This document shows, piece after piece, positions 63,405 to 64,000 of a stretch of DNA of 64,000 nt. Source of the DNA: Vitellaria paradoxa. Taxonomy: Eukaryota > Streptophyta > Magnoliopsida > Ericales > Sapotaceae. The notes under the pieces are model-generated. The model did no database searches. It saw only the letters and a list, made by a program, of their open reading frames with translations, and had not been told where the DNA came from. Position 1 is the first letter of the stretch. The number at the start of each line of letters is the position of its first letter. The stretch lies in NCBI GenBank assembly GCA_019916065.1, contig CM034241.1:18093228-18157227 (forward strand), in the 5' to 3' direction. Position numbers and translations under genes: made by a program.

Positions 63405-64000
63405 TTAATAATTCCTTGTAGATCGAATTTACTTAAGGGTGAATGTTTCCGGGAAGTAAAAGTTCCTTCTGACTGCTCATGGACATGACGGAAATTACTT
63501 AAGCTAAGGGAATAAGCAAGCAGCCTCTCTAAGTACAAAATTGGAATAGGGGAATCCATTTTCCTCTGGTTCTCCAATTGGCATCCCGAGGGCCCCTTAA
63601 TTCCTAAATATGGCCCAAGAATAGCTTATGACGCGAGTCTCCTTATCAATGCCAAAGTCTCATACTGATCAACAATGGGCATTGGAAGTGGCCTTATCCT
63701 TGCACATGGGAACTAAGGGAGGTTATTCTTGAAAACCCACCAGATTACCTACCTAATTCTCAAGCTATGGATGAATTTATATGGACTGCTTCAAAAAACA
63801 AAATCTACCAAGCTGCCACTACATGGAACTCATTGTAGGAAAAATCGCCCAAGGTAACATGGCATCACTTACTTTGGTTCCCAAGTCACTTTCCTAAACA
63901 TAGCTTCATTTTATGGTTGGCAATCAAGGAGAGGCTATGCACAAAAGATAAATTGCTTGCTTGGGGCAGAAGCATAGATCCCACTTGTGTCCTATGTGGG
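63405..64000 (+). mobile_element. LINE N fragment (K/L family), cut by window end
   Basis: Aligns with LINE K 16010-16590. Translation pieces include FLWFSNWHPEGPLIPKYGPR, YDASLLINAKV, WHWKWPYPCTWELREVI, MDEFIWTASKNKIYQAATTW and [20 protein letters not shown], ending at DPTCVLCG, the start of the zf-RVT zinc segment. It has stops and frameshifts and no RT upstream, so it is 5'-truncated or rearranged. It continues past 64000. Confidence 0.82.

Overview
This is plant nuclear DNA: AT-rich, with a multi-exon host gene, GT-AG introns and a dense load of retrotransposons. I read it as an angiosperm, probably a woody eudicot with long introns. I cannot name the species.

The host gene runs on the + strand. 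Seven small exon segments (688-782, 863-932, 19224-19414, 43532-43586, 43671-43727, 43974-44048, 49709-49714) join in one frame. They encode the C-terminal ~182 residues of a rhomboid-like protein with a terminal UBA domain, resembling Arabidopsis RBL15. The exons for the membrane rhomboid domain would lie upstream of the window. Only about 0.55 kb of 49 kb is coding. Three introns are large (18.3, 24.1 and 5.7 kb) and almost all of that length is transposon.

Layout. Intron 933-19223 holds an RTE-type LINE remnant (- strand) with a solo LTR, a - strand Copia remnant (B), a LINE fragment (J) and a Copia element (A). A is itself broken by a 4.2 kb LINE (K) and a tRNA-derived SINE, each with clear target-site duplications (TSDs). 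Intron 19415-43531 is a nest. An old - strand Copia (C) is interrupted by Copia D (-), Copia E (+) and a truncated D-like element (H). H is fused to a 5'-truncated Copia (F), which is split by a younger Copia (G) and by an LTR-like insertion. Intron 44049-49708 holds a Copia without reverse transcriptase (I) and a second RTE-type fragment. Downstream of the gene (50.6-64 kb) are LINE fragments (M, O, N), a diverged ~90-bp tandem satellite, a SINE inside it, and a nearly full-length LINE (L) that splits it.

No TE reading frame looks intact; all carry stops, frameshifts or deletions. By eye, LTR pairs differ least in G (~9 of 197), more in A and E, and most in D and I (~15%), giving a rough order of insertion. 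The most unusual signal is a recurring tiny insertion: a few bases matching the 3' end of LINE K plus a poly(A) run, flanked by 11-15 bp target duplications. This looks like LINE retrotransposition truncated to almost nothing. It occurs in D, in E, in the satellite and in the spacer before it.
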